Of a stretch of 64,000 nt of DNA, positions 1 to 11,800 are shown piece after piece. The stretch's first letter is position 1, and each line of letters begins with the position of its first letter. The stretch covers positions 13,865,117 to 13,929,116 of the forward strand of contig CM026421.1 in NCBI GenBank assembly GCA_014871385.1, in the 5' to 3' direction. The position numbers and the translations under genes are program-made. The notes under the pieces were generated by a model. The model was not told the DNA's origin, did not search any database, and saw nothing but the letters and a program-made list of their open reading frames with translations. Source of the stretch: Ceratodon purpureus. Its lineage: Eukaryota > Streptophyta > Bryopsida > Pseudoditrichales > Ditrichaceae.

Positions 1-3000
1 GGAGGCGAATATGGAACCCTCAGACGTGGTTTCACATGATTCGCCATCAACGTCTGCCCTCCAACAGAGCCAAGCTTCGAAGCCTCCGAGCTCCCTGCTC
101 CATCAATCGGATACAGTTGATCGGGTAAGTCATGGACAGACGCTGGAGAGGCAGGTCGGCTATCATCCAACCCCCCAAAAGTAGACCCCTCGGAGAAGAA
201 CCCTTTGAAACGGGTCGCATATAGAGCTGCTGCAGTCGGACTCATGTCGCCTACATAACCAGTAGTGCCTGGAAATAAAGGCTCAGATTGTTGGACATGT
301 TCTGGCACCAAGAGGCGGTGGAAGCTGTTGACGGGATCGATCTCCTTCTCCAATCCTGTCTGGAAGCTGGGCTCGGAACTGGAGCTGCACTGACTGAGGT
401 TGCCGAAGTGGTTGCCCCAGATATCATACACCAGCTCCCCTGAGCTTTGCCCAGAAAAGGATGTGCTCGCATGCCAGGAATCGCGGGAACTATCCTCAAT
501 GCGGCCACCGTGCAGATCAGGACTTGGAGTTATTCCAAGGCTGCTCCAACTTGGTTCACTTGTGGGAGCCTGTTTTGTTATCTTGGCTCCGGGGGCTCGT
601 AGTGCCGGTGCAATGGCAGGTGGGGGAACAACAAACGTATCGAATGAATCGATCCCAAAGTCACATAAACTGGCCCGTGATTCTCCAGGACGAGAATTTA
701 GCCGTGGAAACGAAGCTGAGGTTGTGAAAGAGGCAGCAGATACAGTTCCATCTTCCGACCCTGTAAAAGCATCATATCCTACCTTCTGGTGAGGATGACG
801 ACTCGCTCTATACGAGTGGCTTCCATCGCCAGATTCTGACCCCTTGCTAGAGCCAGTGCTTGACGGCTTCTTACGAGCAACGGCAGCCCATTCACTAAAA
901 TTGCTCTTCCTGCTAACACTTGGCCCCCGGCCCCTCTCCAAAGGTGATGGCCTGCGATGCTCCGCTGCTTTGCCTTGCAGCCTCGGTTGCAACTGAGAAG
1001 GGGTAGCAATACTACGCCGAGGACTCTCGGTCGCTGAGGTGACCGGTGCACGGTTGGTAACTTTTGGTGAGTTAAGTATTTTCACCTTCAGCTTTGGAAG
1101 TGGTGCAGCCTCTGCAAGGTCTACAGATCCCATGCTTCGTGGGCTCAGCGACGCTGTTGATTGATCAGATTTCTTATCAGGAGATGGAGGACTAACAGGC
1201 CATGTGGAACGGAAGGGTGCCACTGGAGAGGTAGGTGATGCAGGTGACACACCTCCACTAGTACCCAAATGTGAAGCCACATCATGCTTGCTAGATTTCT
1301 TCCTTCGCTTCCTCTTCTCACGTTCAACTGGTTGAGCGCAAGGTGAACCTGTCTTCTGAGCCACTGGGACGCATGAATAGGTGCTTGTAATATTCTTAGG
1401 TGACTCTTTGATGGAAGAATCGATAATAGGACCTGTACTTTGTGCAGGTGCTATCACTTGTATTGGTTCTATTTCTTGCACGGGAGCAGTTGCTACTGTT
1501 TCATCCTTCACAACTCTGCTGACATCGACAGAATCCTCCACGCAAACGGCATGCTTTGCTGAAGTATTTTCTGGCCTCAAAAACTTTGACGCCTTAGGCT
1601 GCTTCACAGAGGATGGATGATGGTTTGAGTCCCTAGGCGTAACAGGTGAACCACCACCCGACGGCTCACCATTACCTTTACTATTCCGGCTCTGCTCGGA
1701 CTTAGCAGAGCCACTATTTTTCCTATCTGCGCTTCCTTTCCGACCCCCTGTCTGCACTGATCCTGGCCCAGATGCACCAGACCCCCCTGTTGATGACTTC
1801 GGCAGTGGTGTGGCAGATGGTGCAGGTGTCGGCGCTGGTGTCACAGAGCGAGGAAGACTATAGTCCGGGGAGGGCGTATTACAATCCTTCGTCCATAACG
1901 AGGATCCAAATGCTGTCCAGATACCATCTACGACCGTAGCAAGAGCTCCCCAGCCCCACATCTTCAGGATCTTATTTCTCTTCTTTATAAGAGGGCTGAC
2001 TCGACTCATGCTTCTTCGATGACATCCGCCGCCTTTTCCAATGTCGCCCGACAGTGTAGGTAATTCTGTGTCATGTACAACTACATGGAAGAAAACCAGT
2101 GTCCCTACCAAAAGTCCACAAATGAGCAAACCCATGAACACCTTGTAATCCATAAGCAAGTCAGTGATACCCAGTTGACCTGTGTGAGAGCCTTCGAGGT
2201 CCCCACCTGTTCCTAGGCTTCCAGTCCCAAACGCCATCGCAGGAGGGGACTGTAAACACTGCAACACCATAGCCCTGTACGGAATCTCGATTAGGTGACC
2301 GATGGTGCTGTTGGTGCGGACGATGATCTTTTGCGACCTCTTGCACGCGCTGGACTCGTAAGGCTGATTCTGGCCACTGTACGTGACATTAGCTACTTCG
2401 GTCTCCGAATTTGGTAGCAAGATTTTACCCTTTTTGTAATCAATTTTAATTTTCGAATCAACAGGCACTTCATATACATCCTCTACCTGCAACAGAAGAC
2501 AAACGATAAAATCTTCATCAGCATTGAATATTGAGGTAACTGCAGGTATCCTAGAAGTCCAAAAAGAACCCTAGCCTTTCAAGTGAATTAGGAAGCACAA
2601 AACAATAACCGCAGATAAAATAAAATAGACGAAGACTAGGGGACTATTCCTCAACTATTGGCTAACCATTAGCTAGAGCAAAGCCATGGTCAATGATGAA
2701 CGTTAAATACGAGCAGCTTCGACCAGAACGAGGTCTCCAGTCAAATAATATTCAACACATTGGTCAAAAAAAGAATGGGGTACAATGTTCTGACCTGCAC
2801 TAACTGCTCGCCGGAATTTTGAAGGACCAAGGGCTGCGAGCTTGCCTGATCACCAACCAGCATCCCAAAGTCCAATGTATGAGGAACTGACAGCACAGGT
2901 GACGGCCGAGAGACTCTTGAGCTGAACGGGTATACTAAAGTAATCCCCTTACTATCGAGAGATGGCCCAGTAACTCGAATGTGAAACAACCCCCTAAAGA

Positions 3001-4434
3001 CTTCCCCTTGATTCAGGCATATTTTGAAATCTAAGATGTCCCCACTGGTTTGACCTGGAAGTTCCCATGTTTCCCCTACTCTCATCAAAAGTCCATCTTC
3101 ATTCTGACTATTATTCCCGTCTTGTTTCAAGCACTCTTCTTGTGCTTCAATAACAATTTCATTTTCTAAGGTGGATAAGCTAACAAGATCCGGAGATCTC
3201 TTCCTTTCTTCACTGCTCTCATCATCCCTTTTCGGCGTGACTACAGCTTCCTCCACAAATAAGGTATCTTTAAAAGGGTTGAAGATGGAAATCACATAGT
3301 GCGACTTCTCATGCACCCTAACCTTCATCTTGTACAGAGATGCAACGCCTTCCCCTTGTAATTGCACTACTAGCGGTTCTGTTCTGGTTTCTATAATTAT
3401 ACTCCCTCTGGCTGCTCCCACGTATGCAGGTAAGTAATACACAGGAAGTTTTAGAGTTCCACCGGGTGCAAGAAATTTCTCAGAGAATCCAGTGACAAAA
3501 AACTGTCTGTTATCACTTTTAGCCGCTAATAGTGATAGTTTTGAGCCATTGCATGAGTTCATGATAGTCAGGAAGGCCACCTGGCGCTGGTGCAAGGGTT
3601 GTTGCCCAAACTCAAGTAGAGAAGGGAAAACAGGACCGTCCGAATTACACGAGGAGCTTCTGTCCTCGGAGGATACCTTGGAACAATCACACAATTCAGA
3701 AGCCCCATCGGCTTCAAGAGCAGGAAACAAATCAGGAGCAGCACATGTCACTTGCTGGCCAGATCGAACAAGGGCTCTACATGATTGTAGCTCAACCTTT
3801 CCGTCTAGTGCTGGAATGTGCGCTTCAGACTGAAATGAATCTACAGAGGAGTCAAAACTGCTCTGCTCGCTATTTTGCTCCTCCTGTGCATTCTCTACTA
3901 CAGGTCCACTGGTCACATCGTCATTTCTCTTCTCAGGACCTCCACTATCGACGCTTTGGGAGGCTGTCTCAACATCCAAATCTGCAATGACAGGTGTGTG
4001 GCAACCATAAGTTCTCTTGAAAGAAAAGTGACTCATTCAACATGCACAACTCATAACTCAATTGCGACACAAATATCAAGCTCATGCTTCTATCAGTACG
4101 CCAACTTGTTACTTCAATCAATATTCATCAATCAATACCTACCGTGTTCTACAAGTTATCAGTGATATAGAACCTAAGTTTCTATGATCGAAAATCTAAG
4201 ACTTGGTGAGCCATGTTCAAAAATATGTGTATACAAAGATTTTGTACAAATAACACCCATTCCTTGGAAGATGCTGCACAAAACATTACCTTTAAAAGTA
4301 ACTTCTAAAATCTCCTGCCCGTCACCAAGGGATGATAGACTATCTGTGTCTGCTTGAGCTTTGCCGATCTCGGCATTTGCCATCGATGGCATGCAAAGTA
4401 GCAGAAACAACAGCGCCCACGTAAGAAACAGCAT
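1..4434 (-). CDS. TMEM131-like transmembrane protein, partial (3' end beyond window)
   Basis: Three exons are modelled on the minus strand: 4434-4290 (phase 1), 3981-2795 (phase 0) and 2486-1, which is open to the window edge. This gives about 1,272 residues so far. The chosen ATG opens a clean signal peptide (MLFLTWALLFLLLCMPSMANA). An acidic, Ser-rich stretch follows, then the PapD/Ig-like region of the TMEM131 family (for example VPHTLDFGMLVG), then one membrane helix at about residues 550-575 (FMGLLICGLLVGTLVFF), then a long Ser/Pro/Lys-rich cytosolic tail. The tail holds a KRKRRKK cluster followed by SP-rich repeats and a late YDIWGNHFG motif, both as I recall from plant members. Animal TMEM131 works in ER-to-Golgi export of secretory cargo; the plant role is unclear, so function here is inference. 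An in-frame ATG upstream at 4560 would add 42 residues ahead of the signal peptide and is less likely. Confidence 0.85.
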
Positions 4435-5220
4435 TGCCAGCTGAAACCCGCGGGGTGCCTCACCGCAGCACCACCATGACCTAAGAAAATCCACGCACAT
4501 CAGAAGATAACAAGAATAATCACCGCACCACGTGAGACAATCATACATGACGCAAGCCAAACAAAGAGCAAACGAAGACGACAGAAACCGGAGACAATCC
4601 CGAGGAATCTAGTCTATCTCTGTAATGGGACAAGACTTGCGCTCCACGCCAATATAACGGACTTGCGCTTCACTCAAAGACAGCAGGTTAAGTTGATCCG
4701 ACACTACTCGCATGCTCCTTATTTCGGACAACAATGCATTCACTTACCCTTCTAACACTATGCTTCCGGATCACCAATGAAATAATACTGCCCCATATTC
4801 ACCATAGCATGGCAAGCTTGTCCTCAAACAGTACAAATGTGTATGAGGTTTCATATTCTGCCCTCTCTTCGAGAATCTGAAAGCAAACTACTGACAAAAT
4901 GTTGTAGAAGGGAAGGCACGAAGTACCGATTTCCCAGCTTCGAGCTCACACGGGAGCAGTCTATGTAAAGGCTGCTGTACTTGGCTTCATTTTCATCCGC
5001 TGAGAAAACACCTTCATGCGGACTCCAACACCAGGACGCCACGCTGATAAGGACTGAGAGCGTAACGAACAGCAAGGAGAACGGAATGGAGCCAACGAAA
5101 AACAAGGGCGAAAAGGAAGTGAAAGCGAGACAAGACAGAAGTGTCGGCACTGCCTGCACTGTCATCCTCCACACAATCCCTTCCCGAATTTCCTCCATCC
5201 TCCACTTTCCCTCTTAAAAT
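4435..5220 (-). other. upstream region of the TMEM131-like gene; possible 5' leader
   Basis: A minus-strand open frame at 5198-4851 has a hydrophobic N-terminus and could be an upstream exon or an upstream ORF. It ends without a convincing splice link to the signal-peptide exon. A possible acceptor (TTTTCTTAG) lies near 4480, which would fit a spliced leader. No strong TATA box was seen. Confidence 0.25.
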
Positions 5221-7540
5221 ACCTTGGCCATTTTTTACTACCCAATGCCCACAGAACAAAATGTCAAACACCAGCACCTAACCTCGTGCAGTTCAAAACA
5301 TATTGGTGTCTACTTATGCATTGCGTGGTGCCACTTCTGCTGCAAGAATCCCAGTATAATCATCATAAATCCTAATGATTAAAACGTGCCCAAGGGTCCT
5401 GGAGCTTCCCAACCCAGTTCCAAATCGGTATGCATGAGGACAATATGCAATAATCGGGAGTAACTGTGGATACATGATTCATTAATCTGTAGTGACAAAT
5501 AGGAATTCATTGCAGTCATCAGCATGAAAGTCCTGATGAATTGCTTATGCACTCGTGAAATGGATATCTTGACTGGCAACTCACTAAATCAAGAGAGCAA
5601 TGAACTGCTTACAAAATATAAATATGCAGAATATGAAGAATTCAATGTCCAGATTTCCTAGCACGTCCTTTCATTTCACTTCCTGCGATAAGAAACAGGA
5701 TCGCCATCAGTCATACGAAGAAGTCGTCCCAAACGAAGACACAGATTACTCATTAGAGCGATCCAGTAACATCCAAACTCCAACGGAAGGTGGAGGAAAT
5801 CACGCAACATGATCCGGTTGAGCCACTGCCAATTGTGAGAGGTAATCCTTACGCCGTTTATCTACCGAGCTTACGATCTCCTCGTCGTCTATCATAGTAC
5901 CGTATCTTAGAGTCCTGCTCAAACTCACCATTACTAAAACCACCTTCGACACACATATTTTTCCATGCCGACTACTTCACGATCCAGTTTCTGCTATCCG
6001 TCGCAAGAGCTTGCCCACAATCATGCTGCTCAACTTAAAACCTATCAGTAGCAATCAACGGAGGTTCCACTCTCACCAGCTCCCCATATTCTCTCCGGTA
6101 AGGAATCCGCTCTTGACAGGCAAGGAGTTAGATTTTCCTTTGAACTATGGCAGAATGACAGTTTTCTGATGTCACGGGATAGGTAACCGAGAAAAAATCG
6201 AATGCTTGTTCCCTACTAAACCATGAAGTACAATCACTTGAATGTATTATATGGTAAATAATTGCCTCCTTACTGCCCGATATCGACATTGTGACACCAA
6301 TGCGGTAAGCGTCAAATTGGAAATAGATACAGAAATGATACCATCGGGAAGCTTGATCGTAACGAGTGAAAATTATGCGCTGAAATGCAACTTCTAGAGT
6401 ATCCTTGTACAAGCCTTTATCAGTAATTAAACTAGTAAAAGTGGTCGCAGGTACAAGGCATCATCAGATCTTCTTACTATACGGTGAAATAGTATCAAGA
6501 GACTTGTTTTTCTTGACATAAAATCAAGCAATTCCAAAGAATGGATTGCAAAGCCAAGAGGCGGATGAACTTACAAAGCTAAGTCGTAAATTTCTGGGCA
6601 CATTCTTGGTTACACAGCTTGTCGTTCATGGCACAACGTATTTGAATATCTGTGACGTAGTCTCGCCAAACCCAAGGCCGCTTTGCAAATTTGGCGACTT
6701 TGAAAACACACAATTGCCCAAGGTTTTCCAGAACCACATCTTTCCCCTAATATCCTTCCTTGAAGTCCTGCTCCGGATCGGGAGCGCAAATCCGTCCACT
6801 ACTGGTACACCAGGACTCGCACTGCTTGGTTTCGATATACACCTGAATACCAAGTTACCGAATCAGCATGGCTTCAGTTTAACAGCCTTCTTCTCGACGC
6901 CCGTAACTCAAAAACATATGTAAGACAGAAAGGCGACCCCGACAAATCAATATTGAATTAAACATACTCCCGTACTAACTTCAAATTGGATATATCTAGT
7001 GCGAGAAGGTTTCACTCAAAACTTGTATACAGCATTCTCTAAAACCACCCCCAAAGCAAGGCTTCTAAGAGACTGGGAGAGTGCTCCACTAACGCGACCA
7101 TACTACCCGAAAGCAAATTGAACAAAGGAAAACATCCTGCAGCTCTACTACCCGCTAAAGCACCTTTAACCTCAAGCACTGATGAAATTTAAAAGCTCCT
7201 CCAAACTATATGCTCAAATGACGATACTCCTTCAGAACTACCAACAGCGTGAGAACCCTCACGAGCCTGTTTCAAAAGCTCCGTACTACTCTCACAAATC
7301 CACTCTCCAACAGTGAAGGTCTTCCGTCATAGAAGGTAGTAGTACGTGCTCCAGTAAACACACTCGGGCTTGAAAGAGATAACCCCCGAGCGCTTCAAAT
7401 ATCCCCTCAACCATGTGTACATTGCATTTCGAAGACCCAGACACAAGCCCAATCTACCACTAAACCAATTCTTTAAATTTCAAAATTTTGAAACACCGAA
7501 ATAACTTTTGATCGTCGAAAACTTCGCACGGACAAACCCC
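5221..7540. other. intergenic, no recognisable gene
   Basis: Only short open frames on both strands, none resembling a known family or linked by plausible splice sites. The longest, 6546-6923 on the plus strand, has no family signature and an overlapping open frame opposite. No repeat was recognised. Confidence 0.5.
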
Positions 7541-8260
7541 CTGGCTTCACCGTACCCCAATTCCACCCCCATTTACCCTCCCAAAGAGTCAAAGAAGAGC
7601 ATATCAGAGTAGTCACAAACCCAGTACCGTTTCTCATCAAACACAGCGTTCAACCGCACACGCACGTATGTTCCTACTCATGCACCTGCAACTCCACCAC
7701 CACTCCCCACTGTCAGCCACCAGCGAACCTGTCACCTACTCAAGAAAAATAGCAAAATCGCCCTGCCCAATGACGCCACCAAGCCCACCCCTCGGAGCAA
7801 CACCCAAGACACACACACACACAGACAAACACAACTCCAGGAGAAAAAAAACAACAATCTTCTCCAGACAACACAGAAACAAGTCCTCTCTACCCGCACG
7901 AGACAACCACACCCGAACACCCAAAAAACAACCACAACCGAAAAATGGCTACCTACACAACAACCAAGACAAAAACAAAAACAAAAAACCTACCAAAAAA
8001 CTAGTCACACCCTCCCACCACAGAAAAAAAAACAAACCGAAAGATGATCATCTCCCGCAAAACACGAATCCCCCAAAATGAGCCCAAAAATAAGATAACC
8101 ACGAATCCTACCCTGTCAAACGAAAAACTTCCCCCAGATTCTCCACACTCCTCCTCTCCCCCACTCCCACTCCCACCTCTCTCTCCATTCCCCGAAATCC
8201 CTCCCCCTTCCCAAGACGAACCCAAACTACTCCAAGTGTTCAAAAATCCGCCCACCTGCT
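7541..8260. other. C/A-rich low-complexity stretch (G/T-rich on the minus strand)
   Basis: The plus strand is strongly biased to C and A with very little G, and includes a short (AC)n run near 7810-7830. On the minus strand it reads as a G/T-rich tract resembling the leader intron of the GCN2 gene in this window. It may be a leader intron or promoter-proximal DNA of the TMEM131-like gene. This is inference. Confidence 0.3.
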
Positions 8261-8884
8261 AAAACCAGCACTAAGTTACTCCTGCAAGCAACCTGCAACC
8301 TGGGAGGAAGCTTGCAGTCAGGAGCCTGCAGTCTGGAGTCTGTGTGACCTGGGAGTGAGTCTGCGAGTGTGGTTTGAGTGCTATGATGATGTTGATGTGA
8401 GGTCTGGTTGATGGAAGTGCGGCTGCTGCTGTTGTTGTTGTTGGCAGAGGTGTAAGTTGACGTACTAGAGTGAGCCTGGGAGTGAGTTTAAGGCAAGCTG
8501 AAAGAGCGCAGGAATGATAGCAGACACTGCGAGTGCAGGTGCGAGTGAGCATGTGGCGATGGGGAGTGAGTGACGGTCGACATGGCCCAAACCTGGCGCA
8601 AAACGACGTCCCACTTGGCTGCCCTTCTCTTCTCGGGTCTTCTCTCTCCCCCTCCCAAGCTGTAAGCTATTCTATTCTACCGTATGGCGGCCGTTTGGCT
8701 TGGCTTTCAAGCCCACCCTTGCCTCATACCCGTCATGGACGGTACTGTCCAATACAGGAAGTAGTACGGGCTGCACACATGTACACCCCTAACAACACAA
8801 CATCTACGCAATCACTAAATGCCAAGGCCTAAAATCTAACCAATTCATAGATCGTATGGGCGACACACGCTCTTTAGGTGTCAT
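8261..8884. other. intergenic, nothing recognised
   Basis: Mixed-composition DNA with a short (GTT)n run near 8430. The open frames are short and overlap on opposite strands. No gene or repeat family was recognised. Confidence 0.4.
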
Positions 8885-9385
8885 AACTAACGGGTTTGGG
8901 TTTTGGTAACGGATTTGGGATCTGCTACGATCCTGGTGCTGTGTATGTAGATCGGGGATAGATCTTGGAGGTGAGGAGTGGATTTGGGTTGTGGTGGTGG
9001 TTTTGGGTGTTGGTGATGGTAATGGGGTAGTGGGGTGGGCCAGGGTTGGGCCTCACGGCGCTGGGACAGTACAAGAGGAGGCTCTTCCAGGGTGGGGGGG
9101 GAGTGAGTGTTCGTCGCTAGCTTCCAACGCATCTGCGTCGCGCTTCTGGCGTGGGGCTTTTACTTTTTTGTGTCTTTTGGGCCTTTCCGTCGGGGGGGGG
9201 CCCTCCGTTCGGTGCTAAGCCAAGCCTGCTTCGGGGCCGGGGCCGGGGCCGGGGGGCGCGGGTTTGGGGATACAGAATGTGGGCTGGGGCAGGGGTGGGG
9301 CGGGGTCGGGCAGGGCAGAAAGGGAAGAGAGGGCAGGACGGGCAGGGGGGGCGGAAATGGAAGTGCACCGCCACGGGTAGCTAGA
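8885..9385 (+). repeat. G-rich island with G-quadruplex-type runs
   Basis: The plus strand is G-dominated. It has runs of 7-9 G near 9090-9105 and 9190-9200, and a block of GGGGCC units at 9234-9256 that fits the four-G-run pattern. Open frames here come from the absence of A/T-rich stop codons and are not taken as genes. Confidence 0.6.
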
Positions 9386-9605
9386 TCTCCTCCCGTGTAC
9401 CTTGCGGATGCGGGCAGATTCCTCCTCCGCATTGTCATTTCTCAGGCCCTCTTTTCAGTTTTCTGCCCAGAAATTTCCTCACTCTATGTTTTTAACGGTT
9501 TTAATTCTCAGAATGACATTAGCATGAATTTCCTTCAGTTGACGAGCTTCAAAACAAAGTTTTGGGGAAAAACAGAGAAAAAAAAAATATTGGGTCCTTC
9601 TTTGT

Positions 9606-10163
9606 ATGAATGGATGCCTTTATTTTCATTGAGTTTGGGGTTTTTTTCCACTAGTTGAAACTATGCCCGCAATTACAAGAACAAGTGGCCAGGATCATAA
9701 CTATTTTTATCAGATTTTCTTTAATCTAGTTAGAATGGTCACGACCCCGGTCACATGTTCTCGTCATTGCGGGCATCGTTTCAACTAGTGTTTGAAGGGG
9801 CGGTTTGAGTTGGCGTAAAGTGAACGCAAATTTCATGTTGGTTGTTCGGGTTGAGTCAGCTTGGTTGTTGAAGATAGAGTTTCCTTAGTGAGCTGGAATA
9901 CTATAGTCAAAAAAATGCGTTGAATTGAGTTCTGACCATGGGATTTATAGGTGGTGAAGATGACTGGATCGATGTCGTTTTGCTTAACAGGTTGTGCTTT
10001 TAGAGATGCTGTAATAGACATTGATATTATCCTTGCTTGAGGAGTAGACAAGTGTGTTGTTGTACTATTGTGACATTTGTGGTGAAACATGTTTGATGAT
10101 GTGTTGGACCACGCATGTAGGAAGCCCAGTGACTCTGATGGGATCCTCATCTCTTCCTTCGAT
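9606..10163 (+). repeat. left arm of a large inverted repeat
   Basis: This segment is the reverse complement of 11073-11617. The inner part (about 9730-10163) is nearly identical to its partner, while the outer part (9606-9730) is only about 80% alike. The arms enclose about 0.9 kb, so a transcript could fold into a hairpin with a stem of over 500 bp. Confidence 0.85.
9652..9790. mobile_element. small palindromic MITE-like unit inside the left arm
   Basis: The two ends are inverted copies of each other: it starts CACTAGTTGAAAC followed by ATGCCCGCAAT, and it ends with the complement, finishing GTTTCAACTAGTG. The palindromic ends are about 45 bp each. A matching unit sits in the other arm at 11449-11587. 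No transposase is present. Confidence 0.6.
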
Positions 10164-10359
10164 GAGCAGTTTTCCTTACACATATGTATGTAGATATAAT
10201 TGTTCCATCAAATTTTAAATCATAATTGAATGAAATTCAAAGTAATTTTTTAACTATTCAATTATTTTTATCACTTTGACATCATTTGTTATAATTTAAA
10301 CTATTTTTAGAATATTACTTTATCATGGAAGATATGACAATCCCGTCAAAGTCATTAGG

Positions 10360-10975
10360 CTTCCTTCCTACGTGGTTCAATACATCATCTTGAAAGTTTT
10401 ATCACAAATGTCACAATAGTACAACAATACAATTCTCAATAACTAAGCAAAAACAAATATAAATGCATGTTAAAACATCTCAAAAATCATCAAATGTCAA
10501 GAAAATCACTACATGGATCTAGTCACCTGTAAGTCTAACTAGTAGAATTTAATTCAATCCACTATTTTTTCTAAAGTACTTCACATCACTAATAAGTCTT
10601 TATATTTATCGACCCTTGTTCACTTAAAAGATCCAATCATACTCATGGACATTTATTAAAATCAATTCACTAATCTTAGAAAAATAATTTATTCACAAAG
10701 TAAATCGGGACCAAGTCACAGTCCTTTGGTTTCCATAAGTTTGCGTGGTCTAACACGTCAACCCAAGAAGTCTCACCACAAATGTCACTTAAGTACAACA
10801 ATACACTTGCTTACTACACAAGCAAAGAAACAATATCAATGTCGATTGAAGCATCTTGAAAAGTATAACTTGTTAACCAAAACGACATGGATCCAGTCAT
10901 CTTCACCACCTATGAATCCCATGGTCATGACCCAATTCAAGACAACTTTTGACCCTAGTACTCAAACTCACTAAT
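10360..10975 (+). repeat. two diverged direct copies of the arm sequence in the loop
   Basis: Around 10360-10445 and 10725-10975 the plus strand repeats the sequence of the right arm (11095-11350) in the same direction with many differences. The shared core is CACAAATGTCAC followed by AGTACAACAA; the second copy also shares the later ATCCCATGGTCA segment. The region therefore holds three direct copies and one inverted copy of one unit. Confidence 0.7.
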
Positions 10976-11072
10976 TAAACTCTAATTTCAACATCCTATA
11001 CAGTTGCAAAAGCTCTAATCATACTAAAAGGCCTTACTAAAATCAATTTAAACGTCTCAAGAGAACTAATCA

Positions 11073-11617
11073 TCGAAGGAAGAGATGAGGATCCCATCAG
11101 AGTCACTGGGCTTCCTACATGCGTGGTCCAACACATCATCAAACATGTTTCACCACAAATGTCACAATAGTACAACAACACACTTGTCTACTCCTCAAGC
11201 AAGGACAATATCAATGTCTATTACAGCATCTCTAAAAGCACAACCTGTTAAGCAAAACGACATCGATCCAGTCATCTTCACCACCTATAAATCCCATGGT
11301 CAGAACTCAATTCAACGCATTTTTTTGACTATAGTATTCCAGCTCACTAAGGAAACTCTATCTTCAACAACCAAGCTGACTCAACCCGAACAACCAACAT
11401 GAAATTTGCGTTCACTTTACGCCAACTCAAACCGCCCCTTCAAACACTAGTTGAAACGATGCCCGCAATGACGAGAACATGTGACCGGGGTCGTGACCAT
11501 TCTAACTAGATTAAAGAAAAGTTGATAAAAATAGTTATAATCCTTACTACTTGTTCCGGTCATTGCGAGCATAGTTCTCACTTGTGAAAAAAACCCGAAC
11601 TCAAGCATCCATTCATA
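11073..11617 (-). repeat. right arm of the large inverted repeat
   Basis: Partner of 9606-10163. Over about 315 bp of the inner arm (11085-11400) the conceptual translation differs from the left arm at one residue, so the arms are close to identical there. The outer edge stops exactly where a Stowaway-like MITE begins. Confidence 0.85.
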
Positions 11618-11800
11618 TACTCTCTCCTTCCTACTAAAAGACCGTTGTTTGCTCAAAAAATCTGTCCCTAAATAAGATCGTTGTCTCTTAATTTGGCCAA
11701 CTTTTTGTTTAAGGCTAACGCAGATTGTTAATACTCCCTCACATGTTTGACACAGTTTTGGGAAATCAAACAACGTCCTTTTAGTGGAACGAAGGGAGTA
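11618..11800. mobile_element. Stowaway-like (Tc1/mariner) MITE, 183 bp
   Basis: It begins TACTCTCTCCTTCCTACTAA and ends with an imperfect inverted copy finishing GAAGGGAGTA. The TIRs are about 34 bp, flanked by TA on both sides. This is the CTCCCTC-type terminus of plant Stowaway elements. It is too short to encode protein. Confidence 0.8.

Noticed and set aside
3492-4165. Three overlapping plus-strand frames
   Set aside because: Antisense to exon 2 of the TMEM131-like gene.
6546-6923. 125-codon plus-strand frame
   Set aside because: No recognisable domain, and an overlapping open frame exists on the other strand.
9107-9658. 183-codon plus-strand frame
   Set aside because: Most of it is the translation of the G-rich island; no domain or splice support.
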